Below are positions 34,670 through 42,907 of a DNA stretch of 64,000 nucleotides, in pieces; positions within the stretch are counted from its first letter, which is position 1, and every line of letters starts with the position of its first letter. A program made the position numbers and the translations under genes. This DNA is from Planococcus plakortidis (GTDB lineage Bacteria; Bacillota; Bacilli; Bacillales_A; Planococcaceae): contig NZ_CP016539.2 of assembly GCF_001687605.2 (NCBI RefSeq), positions 2,076,501 through 2,140,500 on the forward strand, in the 5' to 3' direction. The notes under the pieces are model-generated. The model searched no databases and had not been told where the DNA came from. It was given only the letters and a program-made list of their open reading frames with translations.

Positions 34670-35098
34670 TTGCAGAGAGTCAAAATCGTTGAAACCGAAC
34701 TTGAAAAAGAACAGGCTTTTGAAATCCGCCGCAAGGTATTCGTGGACGAACAAGGCGTTGCCCTTCATGTCGAGATGGATGAGCATGATGACAGCGCCAC
34801 CCATTTTATCGGCTATGAACTGGAACAGCCGATCGCCGCGGCCCGGATCCGGGAATACGAACAGGGCGTCGGCAAAGTCGAGCGCGTCTGCGTGTTGCCT
34901 GAATACCGCGGACATCATTTTGGGGCGGAGATGATGGAACAGCTGGAGGAATATGCCCGCTCAATCGGCTATTTCCGACTGCAGCTCAACTCCCAAAGCC
35001 ATGCCATCCGGTTTTACGAACGGCTTGGCTATGATGTGGTCTCTCCAGAGTTCATGGATGCCGGCATCCCGCATCGCCAAATGGAGAAAACGCTATAA
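34670..35098 (+). CDS. yjcF: GNAT acetyltransferase (YjcF)
   Basis: A 142-residue GNAT protein: AFEIRRKVFVDEQGVALHVE, the acetyl-CoA loop VCVLPEYRGHHFGAEMME (Q/RxxGxG-like) and LQLNSQSHAIRFYERLGYDVV. It resembles B. subtilis YjcF in sequence and place. The acceptor is unknown. The start is a TTG right after the yjcG stop, with AGGAG eleven bases before it, so translation is probably coupled. Confidence 0.87.
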   Translation: MQRVKIVETELEKEQAFEIRRKVFVDEQGVALHVEMDEHDDSATHFIGYELEQPIAAARIREYEQGVGKVERVCVLPEYRGHHFGAEMMEQLEEYARSIGYFRLQLNSQSHAIRFYERLGYDVVSPEFMDAGIPHRQMEKTL

Positions 35099-35099
35099 T

Positions 35100-35133
35100 A
35101 AAAACCCTTCCGGATTTTCCGGAAGGGTTTTTT
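35100..35133. terminator. Bidirectional terminator between yjcF and fabI
   Basis: AAAACCCTTCCGGA/TCCGGAAGGGTTTT perfect stem with a three-base loop, A and T runs on both sides, convergent genes. Confidence 0.92.
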
Positions 35134-35141
35134 CGTGGATA

Positions 35142-35912
35142 TTATAAGACATGATAACCGCTGTCGACATGAAGGACTTCGCCGGTGATGCCGCGGGACA
35201 TATTGCTGAACAGGAAGACTGCCGTGTCGCCGACTTCTTCCGGTGTCGTGTTGCGGCGCAGCGGTGCTTTTTCTTCGATTTCACGCAAAATCGAGTTGAA
35301 ATCGCTGACGCCTTTGGAAGAAAGCGTACGGATCGGGCCAGATGAAATGGCATTGACGCGGATATCGTGCTTGCCAAGATCCGCAGCCAAATAACGGACG
35401 GACATTTCAAGTGATGCCTTGGCAACGCCCATGACATTGTAGTTCGGCATGACGCGTTCTCCGCCGATATATGTCAAGGCAACGATGCTCCCGCCTTCTG
35501 TCATCAACGGTTTCGCGTATTTCGAAACGATCGTCAATGAGTACGAGCTGATGTTATGCGCGAGCAAAAAGCCGTCGCGTGAAGTATCGGAAAAGTCACC
35601 TGACAATTCTTCCGTTTTCGCGAATGCGATGCAATGCGCAAGCCCGTCGATTTTCCCGGCGCTTTCCTTGATCGTGTTGAAGCATTTCTCTACGTCCTCG
35701 TCACTGGTCACATCACATGGCAAAATCTGCTCGTGCTTGCCATCAAGTGTCGCGACCAAATCGCGCACCGATTTTTCAAAGCGCTCCCCTGCATATGTAA
35801 AGATCAAGTTCGCTCCTGCTGCATCCAATGAACGGGCAATCCCCCAAGCGATGCTGCGCTTATTGGCGACACCCATGATGACGTATGTTTTATCTTTCAA
35901 TGAAATCGACAT
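35142..35912 (-). CDS. fabI: Enoyl-[acyl-carrier-protein] reductase FabI
   Basis: A 256-residue SDR-type enoyl-ACP reductase. The cofactor loop GVANKRSIAWGIA starts at residue 14, and the active-site Y158-x6-K165 (YNVMGVAK) is present with the second tyrosine Y148. It makes the last reduction in each fatty-acid elongation round, using NADH or NADPH, and is the target of triclosan-type inhibitors. It is monocistronic, with a FapR operator in the promoter. Confidence 0.95.
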   Translation of the reverse strand: MSISLKDKTYVIMGVANKRSIAWGIARSLDAAGANLIFTYAGERFEKSVRDLVATLDGKHEQILPCDVTSDEDVEKCFNTIKESAGKIDGLAHCIAFAKTEELSGDFSDTSRDGFLLAHNISSYSLTIVSKYAKPLMTEGGSIVALTYIGGERVMPNYNVMGVAKASLEMSVRYLAADLGKHDIRVNAISSGPIRTLSSKGVSDFNSILREIEEKAPLRRNTTPEEVGDTAVFLFSNMSRGITGEVLHVDSGYHVL

Positions 35913-35928
35913 ATATATACCTCCTAAT

Positions 35929-35947
35929 ATTATTACCTGGTACTAAT
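35929..35947. promoter_or_regulatory. fabI: FapR operator in the fabI promoter
   Basis: On the minus strand ATTAGTACCAGGTAATAAT, a near-palindrome matching the FapR consensus ATTAGTACCTGGTACTAAT at 17 of 19 positions. It begins in the -10 element (TAATAT) of a promoter whose -35 is TTGCAC, 17 bases away. FapR represses fatty-acid genes and is released by malonyl-CoA. Confidence 0.85.
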
Positions 35948-35956
35948 ATTACCCCA

Positions 35957-35986
35957 TAAAAAAAGAAAGTGCAATCGCACTTTCTC
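35957..35986 (-). terminator. Terminator after mgtE, overlapping the fabI promoter
   Basis: GAAAGTGC/GCACTTTC stem with a four-base loop and a seven-T tract on the minus strand. The stem's 3' arm and T tract also supply the -35 and spacer of the fabI promoter. Confidence 0.8.
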
Positions 35987-36015
35987 GGATCTTGCTTCAT
36001 CCCATCACTATCTGC

Positions 36016-37386
36016 TCATAAATTCGTCAGGAACGTCGTCGCCAAGCCCAAATAAATGAGGATGGAAATGATATCGTTCAACGTTGTAATGAACGGCCCA
36101 GACGCAACCGCAGGGTCGATTTTCATCCTGTGGATCAACAACGGGATAAACGAGCCGGCTAAGGTCGCGACAAAAATCGAACTGGCCACCGCCGTGCCGA
36201 CCAGCATTCCGATCAGCAGTTCAGATTTCCAAAAGTAAACGAGGCCTACGACCACGATGCCGCAAATGACGCCCGTGATCAAGCCAGTCCCCGCTTCGCG
36301 GAACAATAACTTCAGCTTGCTCTCTTCCTCGATGTCGCCTGTTGCAATACCGCGCACTGCAACAGCAAGCGCCTGTGTGCCGCTATTCCCAGCCATTCCG
36401 GCTATCAACGGGATAAATACGGCAAGCAGCGCCACTTGGTCGAGCGTCGCTTCGAACATGCCCATCAAATTCGCTGTCAGCATGCCGAGGAATGTCAGCA
36501 GGATAAGCCACGGCAAACGTTTTTTCGCTGCGGTCAGCGGTCCGCGGTCAAAGGTATCCATATCGGAGACCGCGGCCAATTTGGAGTAATCATCGGACGC
36601 CTCTTCATCGAGCACGTCGATGATGTCATCAACTGTGATGATCCCGAGCAGATGGTCCTGGAAATCGACGACTGGAAGCGCGAGAAAGTCATAATCCTTG
36701 ATCATGCGCGCGACTTCCTCCTGGTCTTCGCTTACTTGGACGCTTACGACGCGGTCGTTCATGATCGCTTCGATCAAGGTATCTTCATCGGCAACAATTA
36801 AATCACGCAAGGTCACGATGCCTGACAATTTACGGTCCTCATCGATGACAAACACGTAATAGATCGTTTCGGCGTTCGGTGCGGCATTGCGCAGGATGTT
36901 CATGGCGGAACGCACCGTCGAGTTTTTCGGGATTGCGACAAACTCCGTTGTCATGATCGAACCTGCCGTATACTCCTCGTAATGCAAGAGGTCCTTGATC
37001 TGCTGTGCGGATTCCTTGTCCATGATCGTCAAATAACTGGCGACTTGGTCTTTGTTCAGTTCATTAAGGACATCGACTGCATCATCTGTATACATATAGG
37101 ACAGGATGTCGGAGGCATAGCGCGTATCCATTTCCTTGAACAGATTTTCGTATTCGTCATCGTCCACTTCAATGGCTTCAAAGATATCCGCCATTTCTTT
37201 CGGAGAGAGATACTGATAGAGCAATTGCCTCGTTTCCCCGTCCGCTTTTTCGTAAAAGCTTGCCTGGTCGTATGGATGGTGGGACAAGAATTCTTCACGG
37301 AATGCTTCAACATCCCCTTTTCCCAATAATTCGTGCATCAATTCTTCGTTCAATTCTTCATCACGGATCTTCGTTTCTTCCATCAT
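36016..37386 (-). CDS. mgtE: Magnesium transporter MgtE
   Basis: A 456-residue Mg2+ channel: cytosolic N domain (residues 1-135), a CBS pair (about 140-265) and a five-helix membrane domain with the pore motif IPLIAGMAGNSGTQALAVAVRG. The N and CBS domains close the channel when cytosolic Mg2+ is high. Two ATG codons in tandem follow GGAGGG; the first was used. There is no M-box in the 86-base upstream gap, unlike B. subtilis mgtE, so control is probably at the protein level. Divergent from prpE. Confidence 0.93.
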   Translation of the reverse strand: MMEETKIRDEELNEELMHELLGKGDVEAFREEFLSHHPYDQASFYEKADGETRQLLYQYLSPKEMADIFEAIEVDDDEYENLFKEMDTRYASDILSYMYTDDAVDVLNELNKDQVASYLTIMDKESAQQIKDLLHYEEYTAGSIMTTEFVAIPKNSTVRSAMNILRNAAPNAETIYYVFVIDEDRKLSGIVTLRDLIVADEDTLIEAIMNDRVVSVQVSEDQEEVARMIKDYDFLALPVVDFQDHLLGIITVDDIIDVLDEEASDDYSKLAAVSDMDTFDRGPLTAAKKRLPWLILLTFLGMLTANLMGMFEATLDQVALLAVFIPLIAGMAGNSGTQALAVAVRGIATGDIEEESKLKLLFREAGTGLITGVICGIVVVGLVYFWKSELLIGMLVGTAVASSIFVATLAGSFIPLLIHRMKIDPAVASGPFITTLNDIISILIYLGLATTFLTNL

Positions 37387-37472
37387 GTATACTCCCTCCT
37401 TTCAATTGTTTCAGCTTTTTCCCCGATATGCGTTACACTGAAACCAATGTCCCCATTTAGGAGCTGAAGATT

Positions 37473-38210
37473 ATGAAATATGATGTTATTGGTGACATCC
37501 ACGGCTGTTTTGATGAGCTGGTCGAATTGATTGAACAACTTGGCTACCGCTTCGAAAATGGCCTCCCCATGCATCCCGAAGGCCGGAATCTCGCATTTGT
37601 GGGGGATGCCATGGACCGCGGTCCCGACTCCCTTGCGGTGCTTCGGCTATTATTCGCCATGCAGGACGCGGGCATCCTCTACTATTCCCCCGGCAATCAT
37701 TGCAATAAACTCTACCGTTTCTTCAAAGGCAATCCCGTGGAGCTATTGCACGGGCTGGAAATGACCGTCACCGATTGGCGCAGACTGGCACGAGATGAAC
37801 AGAACCAATTCCGCGAGCGCTATCTGCGGTTTTATGAGGCTCTTCCCCTCTACCATCAGCTGGGGGATGAGTTGATCGTCGTCCATGCCGGCCTGCGCCA
37901 AGATATGATCGGAAAAGCATTAAGCCGCAAACTGATCACTTTCGCTTTATACGGCGAAATCACCGGCCACTATCATGCCGATGGCCGGCCAGTGCGCGGC
38001 AACTGGGCGAAGCGCTATAAAGGTGATCACTGGATCGTTTATGGCCATACCCCTGTCGAAACACCTTATTTCAAAAACAATACCGTCAACATCGATACCG
38101 GCTGTGTGTTCGGCGGCGCCCTTACCGCCTTGCGGTTTCCGGAAATGGACATTCATCAGGTACCCTCAAAACAGCCCTATCAGCCGGGCCGCTTCCATCG
38201 TTATGAATAG
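37473..38210 (+). CDS. prpE: Bis(5'-nucleosyl)-tetraphosphatase PrpE
   Basis: A 245-residue calcineurin-like phosphoesterase with GDIHG (residues 7-11), GDAMDRGPDS, GNHCNK and VHAG metal motifs in order. PrpE hydrolyses diadenosine tetraphosphate and was also found to act on phosphotyrosine in B. subtilis. The neighbourhood with yjbO, nadK and yjbM is the B. subtilis order. Its last ten bases overlap the 3' end of the convergent pseudouridine synthase gene, so there is no room for a terminator between them. Confidence 0.9.
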   Translation: MKYDVIGDIHGCFDELVELIEQLGYRFENGLPMHPEGRNLAFVGDAMDRGPDSLAVLRLLFAMQDAGILYYSPGNHCNKLYRFFKGNPVELLHGLEMTVTDWRRLARDEQNQFRERYLRFYEALPLYHQLGDELIVVHAGLRQDMIGKALSRKLITFALYGEITGHYHADGRPVRGNWAKRYKGDHWIVYGHTPVETPYFKNNTVNIDTGCVFGGALTALRFPEMDIHQVPSKQPYQPGRFHRYE

Positions 38211-39082
38211 ATCAAGTCAAGCATATCGCCAGCCAGGACGGATGTAAATGCCAGCCGCTTCCCGGAGACCGGATGGTCGAGCTGAAGTTCCGTACAATGC
38301 AGTGCTTGCCTGGCGATCAGCTCGCGACGGCCTCCGTAAAGGTCATCCCCGAGTAAGGGGTGTCCGAGATGGGCCATATGGACCCGGATCTGATGGGTCC
38401 TGCCGGTGTTCAATTTCAGCCGGACATGGCTGAACTCTCCAGCTGACCGGATCAATTCCATCTCGGTCTCGGCAAACTTTCCATCTTTCCTTACTTCCCG
38501 TTCGATGATGCTTGTGCCTTTGCGGCCGATAGGAGCGGTGATGACAGAGACCCCTTCGCCCACTTTGCCGTGGACAAAGGCTTCATAGCGCCGATTCATC
38601 CGTTTTTCCCGCTGCTGTAAGGAAAGCAGGTGATGTATATGGCGGTTCTTTGCGATGCATACGAGCCCCGACGTATCTTTATCCAGGCGTGTCGCAATAT
38701 GCAATGTGGACGGAATGCCTTCTCTCTCGAAATGGCCGGCCACGTAATTCGCCAGGCTGCCGAAAGGCTGTTCGCGCGATGGGATCGTGTTTTGCCCTGG
38801 GGGTTTCTCGACGATCAATAAAGCTTCATCTTCGTAGACGATGGCGAGCGGCCCTGCCTCTGCCGTCAAGCCTTTGCCTTGTGTTTCTTTCGGAAAAATA
38901 ACGGTCACGGCATCCCCGACTTCGAGCGGATGCCTGACCGTCACTTCCGAACCGTTAACCAGCAGATGGCCTCCGCCGTATTTCACGGAAGCCAATGTCC
39001 TTTTGGAGATGCCATGGTTTTGGAGCGCTTCCCGCAATAGTCCGCGCTTTGGTGCTGTAAATTCGATTTGAAATGCTTTCAT
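38201..39082 (-). CDS. yjbO: RluA-family pseudouridine synthase (YjbO)
   Basis: A 293-residue RNA modification enzyme. An S4-like N-terminal domain (about residues 12-62) is followed by the synthase domain with the RLDKDTSG motif, catalytic Asp134. It converts uridines of rRNA or tRNA to pseudouridine; the site is not known. The start at 39082 (MKAFQIEF) fits the family and lies four bases after the nadK stop; an upstream extension runs into nadK and lacks a ribosome site. Last gene of the sasB-nadK-yjbO operon. Confidence 0.9.
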   Translation of the reverse strand: MKAFQIEFTAPKRGLLREALQNHGISKRTLASVKYGGGHLLVNGSEVTVRHPLEVGDAVTVIFPKETQGKGLTAEAGPLAIVYEDEALLIVEKPPGQNTIPSREQPFGSLANYVAGHFEREGIPSTLHIATRLDKDTSGLVCIAKNRHIHHLLSLQQREKRMNRRYEAFVHGKVGEGVSVITAPIGRKGTSIIEREVRKDGKFAETEMELIRSAGEFSHVRLKLNTGRTHQIRVHMAHLGHPLLGDDLYGGRRELIARQALHCTELQLDHPVSGKRLAFTSVLAGDMLDLIYS

Positions 39083-39086
39083 TCCG

Positions 39087-39896
39087 TCAATCCTCCGACA
39101 ATTCGCTGTCGATGAAGGAATCGTGCACACGGCGCCAGAACGGGAAGGCACGGAAACGTGCGAAGCGCACTTTTTCTTTCGCCACGCGGTATTCGATCGA
39201 CTCGACGTCTTTATGCAGCAATTGAAGATGGTCGATTGTCACCATGAAATCCGGTGCCTTTACCGGCAGCAATGTACAGCGGTGATGCGATGGCAATACC
39301 AAAGGCGAACCGACTGTCCGGAAGACCCGGTTATTGATCGACGCCATCTCGGTCAGTTGCATCGCCGGCAAGGACGGATGGATGATCGCCCCGCCGAGCG
39401 CCTTATTATAGGCTGTACTTCCTGAAGGCGTGGACATGCACAAGCCGTCTCCCCGGAACCGTTCAAAATGGCTGTCATTCAAGAAAACATCCATGACGAG
39501 CGTGACGTCCGGCGATTTGACAGTCGATTCATTCAACGCCAAATAAGTGGATGATTCCTGCTCGCTCCGGTAACGCACAGTCACTTCCAGTAATGGGTAT
39601 TCAATGACTTCAAATTCTTTCTTCGCGATGGCGATCACGAGCTTTTCGATTTCGACCGGTTTCCAGTCGGCGTAAAAACCGAGATGGCCGGTGTGGATGC
39701 CGACGAATGCCACGGCATCCAATCGGTCACTGTATTTATGGAATGCATGCAATAAGGTGCCGTCGCCGCCGATCGACAGAACGATCTGCGGGTCCTCCTC
39801 GCTCCATTCCATGCCGAAATCCTCTAAATACGTGCGAGCTTCTTCCATTAATCGATTGGATAGATCATCACTTCTGGATATGATATAAAATTTCAT
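39087..39896 (-). CDS. nadK: NAD kinase
   Basis: A 269-residue ATP-NAD kinase with GGDGT at residues 43-47, the [19 protein letters not shown] segment and a C-terminal beta domain. It makes NADP from NAD. It overlaps the sasB stop by four bases (ATGA) and precedes the pseudouridine synthase by four, so the three genes are tightly coupled, as in B. subtilis (yjbM-yjbN-yjbO). Confidence 0.93.
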   Translation of the reverse strand: MKFYIISRSDDLSNRLMEEARTYLEDFGMEWSEEDPQIVLSIGGDGTLLHAFHKYSDRLDAVAFVGIHTGHLGFYADWKPVEIEKLVIAIAKKEFEVIEYPLLEVTVRYRSEQESSTYLALNESTVKSPDVTLVMDVFLNDSHFERFRGDGLCMSTPSGSTAYNKALGGAIIHPSLPAMQLTEMASINNRVFRTVGSPLVLPSHHRCTLLPVKAPDFMVTIDHLQLLHKDVESIEYRVAKEKVRFARFRAFPFWRRVHDSFIDSELSED

Positions 39897-40570
39897 GTAT
39901 CCTTTCGGCCTCCTTCTGCGTCCCCTGGAAATCGCGTGCCTGGGGATTCTTTGTATTCACTGAAATATGCTTGCGCTTCCTGGATTTCATCCCTGATCTG
40001 CGTCATCTCTTCATCGAGCTGGAATGCCGCCTCCGCTGCACGTTGCAGACGGAGCTTGATTTCGTCAGGAAACACGCCTTTATATTTATAATTCAGGGAA
40101 TGTTCGATCGAAGCCCAGAAATTCATCGCTAAGGTACGGATCTGGATTTCCGCAAGGATCAGCTGCTCACCGTCAATGGTCTGTACCGGGTACTCCACGA
40201 TGACGTGATACGAACGATAGCCGCTTTGCTTTTCGTGGGAAATATAATCCTTTTCCTCGACGATGCGCAAATCGTTGCGCTGGCGCAAAAGCTCCACCAC
40301 GGTTTCGATATCCCCGACAAATTGGCACATCATCCGCAAACCGGCAATGTCCTGCAAATTGCGGGCCAACTCTTCCGATGGTTCAAACAATAGCCCTTTT
40401 TCCAAAGTCTTGTCATAAATGCTCGCCAACGGTTTCACGCGCCCAGTAACGAACTCAATCGGTGAATTCGTGTTATTCGTTTCGAATTGCTTGCGCATGC
40501 CTTTGAATTTCACTTTCATCTCGTCCACCGCCTGCTTGTACGGCGCTAAAAAACGATTCCATTGCCCCAT
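39893..40570 (-). CDS. sasB: Small alarmone synthetase SasB/RelQ (YjbM)
   Basis: A 225-residue single-domain RelA/SpoT synthetase: [20 protein letters not shown], the ATP/GDP-binding region [12 protein letters not shown] and [23 protein letters not shown]. There is no hydrolase, TGS or ACT domain. It makes (p)ppGpp, typically during envelope stress, as a tetramer activated by pppGpp. GAGGAGGGC precedes the ATG. It is first in its operon. DarB, a modulator of the large synthetase Rel, is coded elsewhere in the window. Confidence 0.93.
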   Translation of the reverse strand: MGQWNRFLAPYKQAVDEMKVKFKGMRKQFETNNTNSPIEFVTGRVKPLASIYDKTLEKGLLFEPSEELARNLQDIAGLRMMCQFVGDIETVVELLRQRNDLRIVEEKDYISHEKQSGYRSYHVIVEYPVQTIDGEQLILAEIQIRTLAMNFWASIEHSLNYKYKGVFPDEIKLRLQRAAEAAFQLDEEMTQIRDEIQEAQAYFSEYKESPGTRFPGDAEGGRKDT

Positions 40571-40667
40571 GTCCGGCCCTCCTCACTGCTTGCCCATTTT
40601 ACTATCCATTAAGCCCAGCACAGGGCTGTTTCTACATAACGTTATTTTACCACAGCAATGCTCTGCG

Positions 40668-40845
40668 TTGCAGATTGCATCCATCTATCCGATAATGAAA
40701 TTAGCGGGGAAGCCGGGGAAGCTGGGGCAACCGGTGCGAAAGCCATATTTCCGCCTGACGCCAGTTAGTTCGCACCGCTTATGAAAACCCGCTTCCAATG
40801 GAGAAAGGCGTAGATGCCACAAAGCGGAATCAATGAGGTGAACAG
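40668..40845 (+). promoter_or_regulatory. Promoter and structured GC-rich leader of yjbK
   Basis: TTGCAG, 17 bases, GATAAT (40668-40696) predicts a start near 40703 and a leader of about 140 bases. The leader is unusually G-rich (GGGGAAGC twice, then GGGGC) and can form an eight-pair stem GGTGCGAA/TTCGCACC around 40733-40780. I could not assign it to a known riboswitch class. It may be ordinary untranslated RNA. Confidence 0.4.
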
Positions 40846-41415
40846 ATGACAAAAGAACTCGAGATCGAATTCAAGAACATGCTGACCAAAGACGAATATA
40901 GCAAATTACTGGCGGAGCTAAACATCACCCCGACCAGCCAGACCAACCATTATTTCGACACGGCCGATTTCCAGCTGCGCGACCGGAAGGCGGCCCTGCG
41001 CTTGCGCACTGTCGGCAGCCGCTTCGAATGCACCCTTAAAACACCGGCCGTTTCGGGGAACTACGAAACGACGGATGCCTTGGGCCAACACCAAGCTACT
41101 GCCATGCTGGGCCTCGACGGGTTCGATGCACCGGAAGTTTCCGCTGAACTCGAACGGCTCGGGGTCTCCCCATCCGATTTGGTACTTATCGGTTCATTGA
41201 CGACACACCGTGCAGAGAGCGAATACGAAGGCGGGCTCCTCGTGCTGGACCATTCGGAATACTTAGGGACTGAGGATTACGAACTGGAATACGAAGTGAC
41301 GGATGAAGCCGATGGCAAGCGAAAATTCATCGCTTTCCTTAAAGAGAAACAAATTCCCATACGTCCGGCGGATAAGAAAATCGCGCGTTTCATGAAAACG
41401 GTTGGCAAGCGCTGA
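40846..41415 (+). CDS. yjbK: CYTH domain protein (YjbK)
   Basis: A 189-residue CYTH (triphosphate tunnel) protein with the signature ELEIEFKNM at the N terminus (ExExK) and alternating charged beta strands such as RDRKAALRLRTVG and ECTLKTP. Family members bind metal-triphosphate and hydrolyse inorganic triphosphate or related compounds. In B. subtilis yjbK sits next to yjbM, as here (divergent). GAGGTGAAC before the ATG serves as ribosome site. Substrate not proven. Confidence 0.88.
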   Translation: MTKELEIEFKNMLTKDEYSKLLAELNITPTSQTNHYFDTADFQLRDRKAALRLRTVGSRFECTLKTPAVSGNYETTDALGQHQATAMLGLDGFDAPEVSAELERLGVSPSDLVLIGSLTTHRAESEYEGGLLVLDHSEYLGTEDYELEYEVTDEADGKRKFIAFLKEKQIPIRPADKKIARFMKTVGKR

Positions 41416-41511
41416 AGGGTGCCTGCAGATCGGGAGACATGCGATTTGTTTGAGATATTTACCAGGCGTTGATAGAATGGGTTTACAGCAAACACAAAGG
41501 GGACAAGACAG

Positions 41512-41910
41512 ATGACTGGAAAACCGCTTATCCCGTACGATGAAATCGGCGCGGAAACTTTATCAAAATTGGTGGACGCTTTCTATGCACGCGTCTCAGC
41601 ACATCCGAAACTTGCACCCATTTTCCCTGACGATTTGACCGAAACTGCAAGAAAACAAAAACAGTTCTTGACGCAATACTTAGGCGGCCCGAATATTTAC
41701 TCAGCTGAACACGGGCACCCGCGCCTTAAAGCACGCCACCATCCATTCCCGATTACGCCAGACCGCGCGCAAGCCTGGCTTGAGTGCATGAATGAAGCGA
41801 TGGATGAAATCGGGCTCAGCGGCCAATTCCGCGAGACGTTTTTCAACCGCCTCGTTTTGACCGCACACCATATGGTGAACGATTACGACAGTGAGGAGGA
41901 GTTGGAGTGA
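41512..41910 (+). CDS. yjbI: Group II truncated haemoglobin (YjbI)
   Basis: A 132-residue trHbO-type globin, the exact length of B. subtilis YjbI. The haem pocket region HPRLKARHHPFPITPDRAQAWLECM holds the proximal histidine, and KQFLTQYLGGPNIYSAEHG the distal side with tyrosines. It binds oxygen or NO and in staphylococci is associated with SpxH function. Its stop overlaps the spxH GTG start (GTGA), so the pair is translationally coupled. Confidence 0.92.
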   Translation: MTGKPLIPYDEIGAETLSKLVDAFYARVSAHPKLAPIFPDDLTETARKQKQFLTQYLGGPNIYSAEHGHPRLKARHHPFPITPDRAQAWLECMNEAMDEIGLSGQFRETFFNRLVLTAHHMVNDYDSEEELE

Positions 41911-42704
41911 GCAACCTGGATCTGGCAGAGGATATCCGTGAACACCAAGTTTCCTGTAAACCGATGGAATTGTACGTGTTCATGGATCCGATGAACCCCG
42001 CATGCTGGGAACTTCAATCCATCATCCGCAAATTGCAAATCGAGTATGGGCATTACTTTTCCATGCGGATGATCCTAAGCACAAAATTATCCGCCCTGAA
42101 TACGGCCATAAAGAGTACCGATATGACAGGCAACGAGCTTGAACATCCCGCACTTCCCTCCGTTGCCATCAAGGCGGCAGAACTCCAGGGAAAACGGGCA
42201 GGCAACCGATTCCTGTACAAACTGCAAGAGCATCTCTTCCTGCAATCACGTAATGTCACATCCTACGATGTACTGCTTGAAATAGCGGAAGAAGCGGAAT
42301 TGGACCAAGCCGAATTTAAAGATGATTTCCACTCGACCCATAGCGCCAAAGCATTTCAATGCGATCTGCGCATCACAAGGGAAATGGAAATTTCCGAAGT
42401 GCCAAGCATCGTCTTTTTCAATGAATGCATCGAAGACGAAGGCGTCAAAGTTTCAGGCCTTTATTCATATGACGTCTATTTGACCATCCTACAGGAAATG
42501 CTGGGAAAAGACCGGCTCAACCGGCAATCCCCGCCTTCTCTCGATGACCTGTTTATCAAATACCCAACGATGGCTACCCACGAAGTGGCGAGCATCTATA
42601 ATATCAGCGAACAAACCGCAGAACGTGAACTGAAAAAGCAAGTGCTTCAGCAGAAATTGGAGCGCATCCCAATGCAGGACGAAACTTTGTGGAAAGTAAA
42701 ATAA
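41907..42704 (+). CDS. spxH: ClpXP adaptor SpxH (YjbH)
   Basis: A 265-residue DsbA-like protein (thioredoxin fold in residues 20-200) with a C-terminal helical part. It binds the regulator Spx, coded 5 kb away, and presents it to ClpXP for degradation. The GTG start overlaps the globin stop and has GAGGAGG upstream. The CPEC redox motif of B. subtilis YjbH reads NPAC here (Asn30, Cys33), so the active-site pair is reduced to one cysteine. Otherwise the conserved segments are kept (IKAAELQGKRAGNRF, EVPSIVFFN, VSGLYSYDVY). Confidence 0.88.
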   Translation: MSNLDLAEDIREHQVSCKPMELYVFMDPMNPACWELQSIIRKLQIEYGHYFSMRMILSTKLSALNTAIKSTDMTGNELEHPALPSVAIKAAELQGKRAGNRFLYKLQEHLFLQSRNVTSYDVLLEIAEEAELDQAEFKDDFHSTHSAKAFQCDLRITREMEISEVPSIVFFNECIEDEGVKVSGLYSYDVYLTILQEMLGKDRLNRQSPPSLDDLFIKYPTMATHEVASIYNISEQTAERELKKQVLQQKLERIPMQDETLWKVK

Positions 42705-42705
42705 G

Positions 42706-42738
42706 CTAAGCTCCCAAAAGGAGCTTAGCTTGTTTTTT
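42706..42738 (+). terminator. Terminator after yjbI-spxH
   Basis: AGCTAAGCTCC/GGAGCTTAGCT stem, five-base loop, then TGTTTTTTC. Confidence 0.88.
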
Positions 42739-42756
42739 CTTCAACTACTATATAGA

Positions 42757-42870
42757 AGCGAAAGGCGCCTTCCACGTCCGGAAGGCGCCTTTCTTATCTT
42801 ACACAAAGGGGATGGGAGAAATGTTCACGCTCAAACAAAGGGGTGTATGTTTGTATGTGATTAATTTCAC
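42757..42870 (-). ncRNA. roxS: RoxS/RsaE-type small regulatory RNA
   Basis: Read on the minus strand from about 42870, the RNA begins GTGAAATTAATCACATAC, has two C-rich single-stranded motifs (ACCCCTTTGTTTG and TCCCATCCCCTTTGTG) and ends with a stem GAAAGGCGCCTTCC/GGAAGGCGCCTTTC at 42760-42793. These elements and their order are those of S. aureus RsaE and B. subtilis RoxS as I recall them, and the place beside yjbH and pepF is also where those genes lie. RoxS/RsaE uses the C-rich motifs to repress mRNAs of central metabolism, including TCA-cycle genes. Ends are estimated; the tail after the stem is poor in T. Confidence 0.85.
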
Positions 42871-42872
42871 AA
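42855..42872. promoter_or_regulatory. Rex-like operator over the RoxS start site
   Basis: Minus strand TTGTGAAATTAATCACAT: inverted repeat with the Rex consensus TTGTGAANNNNTTCACAA, two mismatches in the right arm. It covers the predicted +1. Rex, a NADH-sensing repressor, controls RoxS in B. subtilis. The core TGTGA-N6-TCACA also fits an Fnr-type site. Confidence 0.6.
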
Positions 42873-42876
42873 CCTA

Positions 42877-42905
42877 ATAATATCACGCCATAATAGTTAA
42901 TGCAA
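42877..42905 (-). promoter_or_regulatory. RoxS promoter
   Basis: TTGCAT, 17 bases, TATTAT on the minus strand, placing the start at about 42870. Confidence 0.7.
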
Positions 42906-42907
42906 TA

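Noticed and set aside
42811-42882. 21-codon open frame on the plus strand starting ATGGGAGAAATG after a G-rich ribosome-like site
   Set aside because: The G-rich string is the complement of the C-rich motifs of the RoxS/RsaE RNA, so the apparent ribosome site is explained by that RNA.
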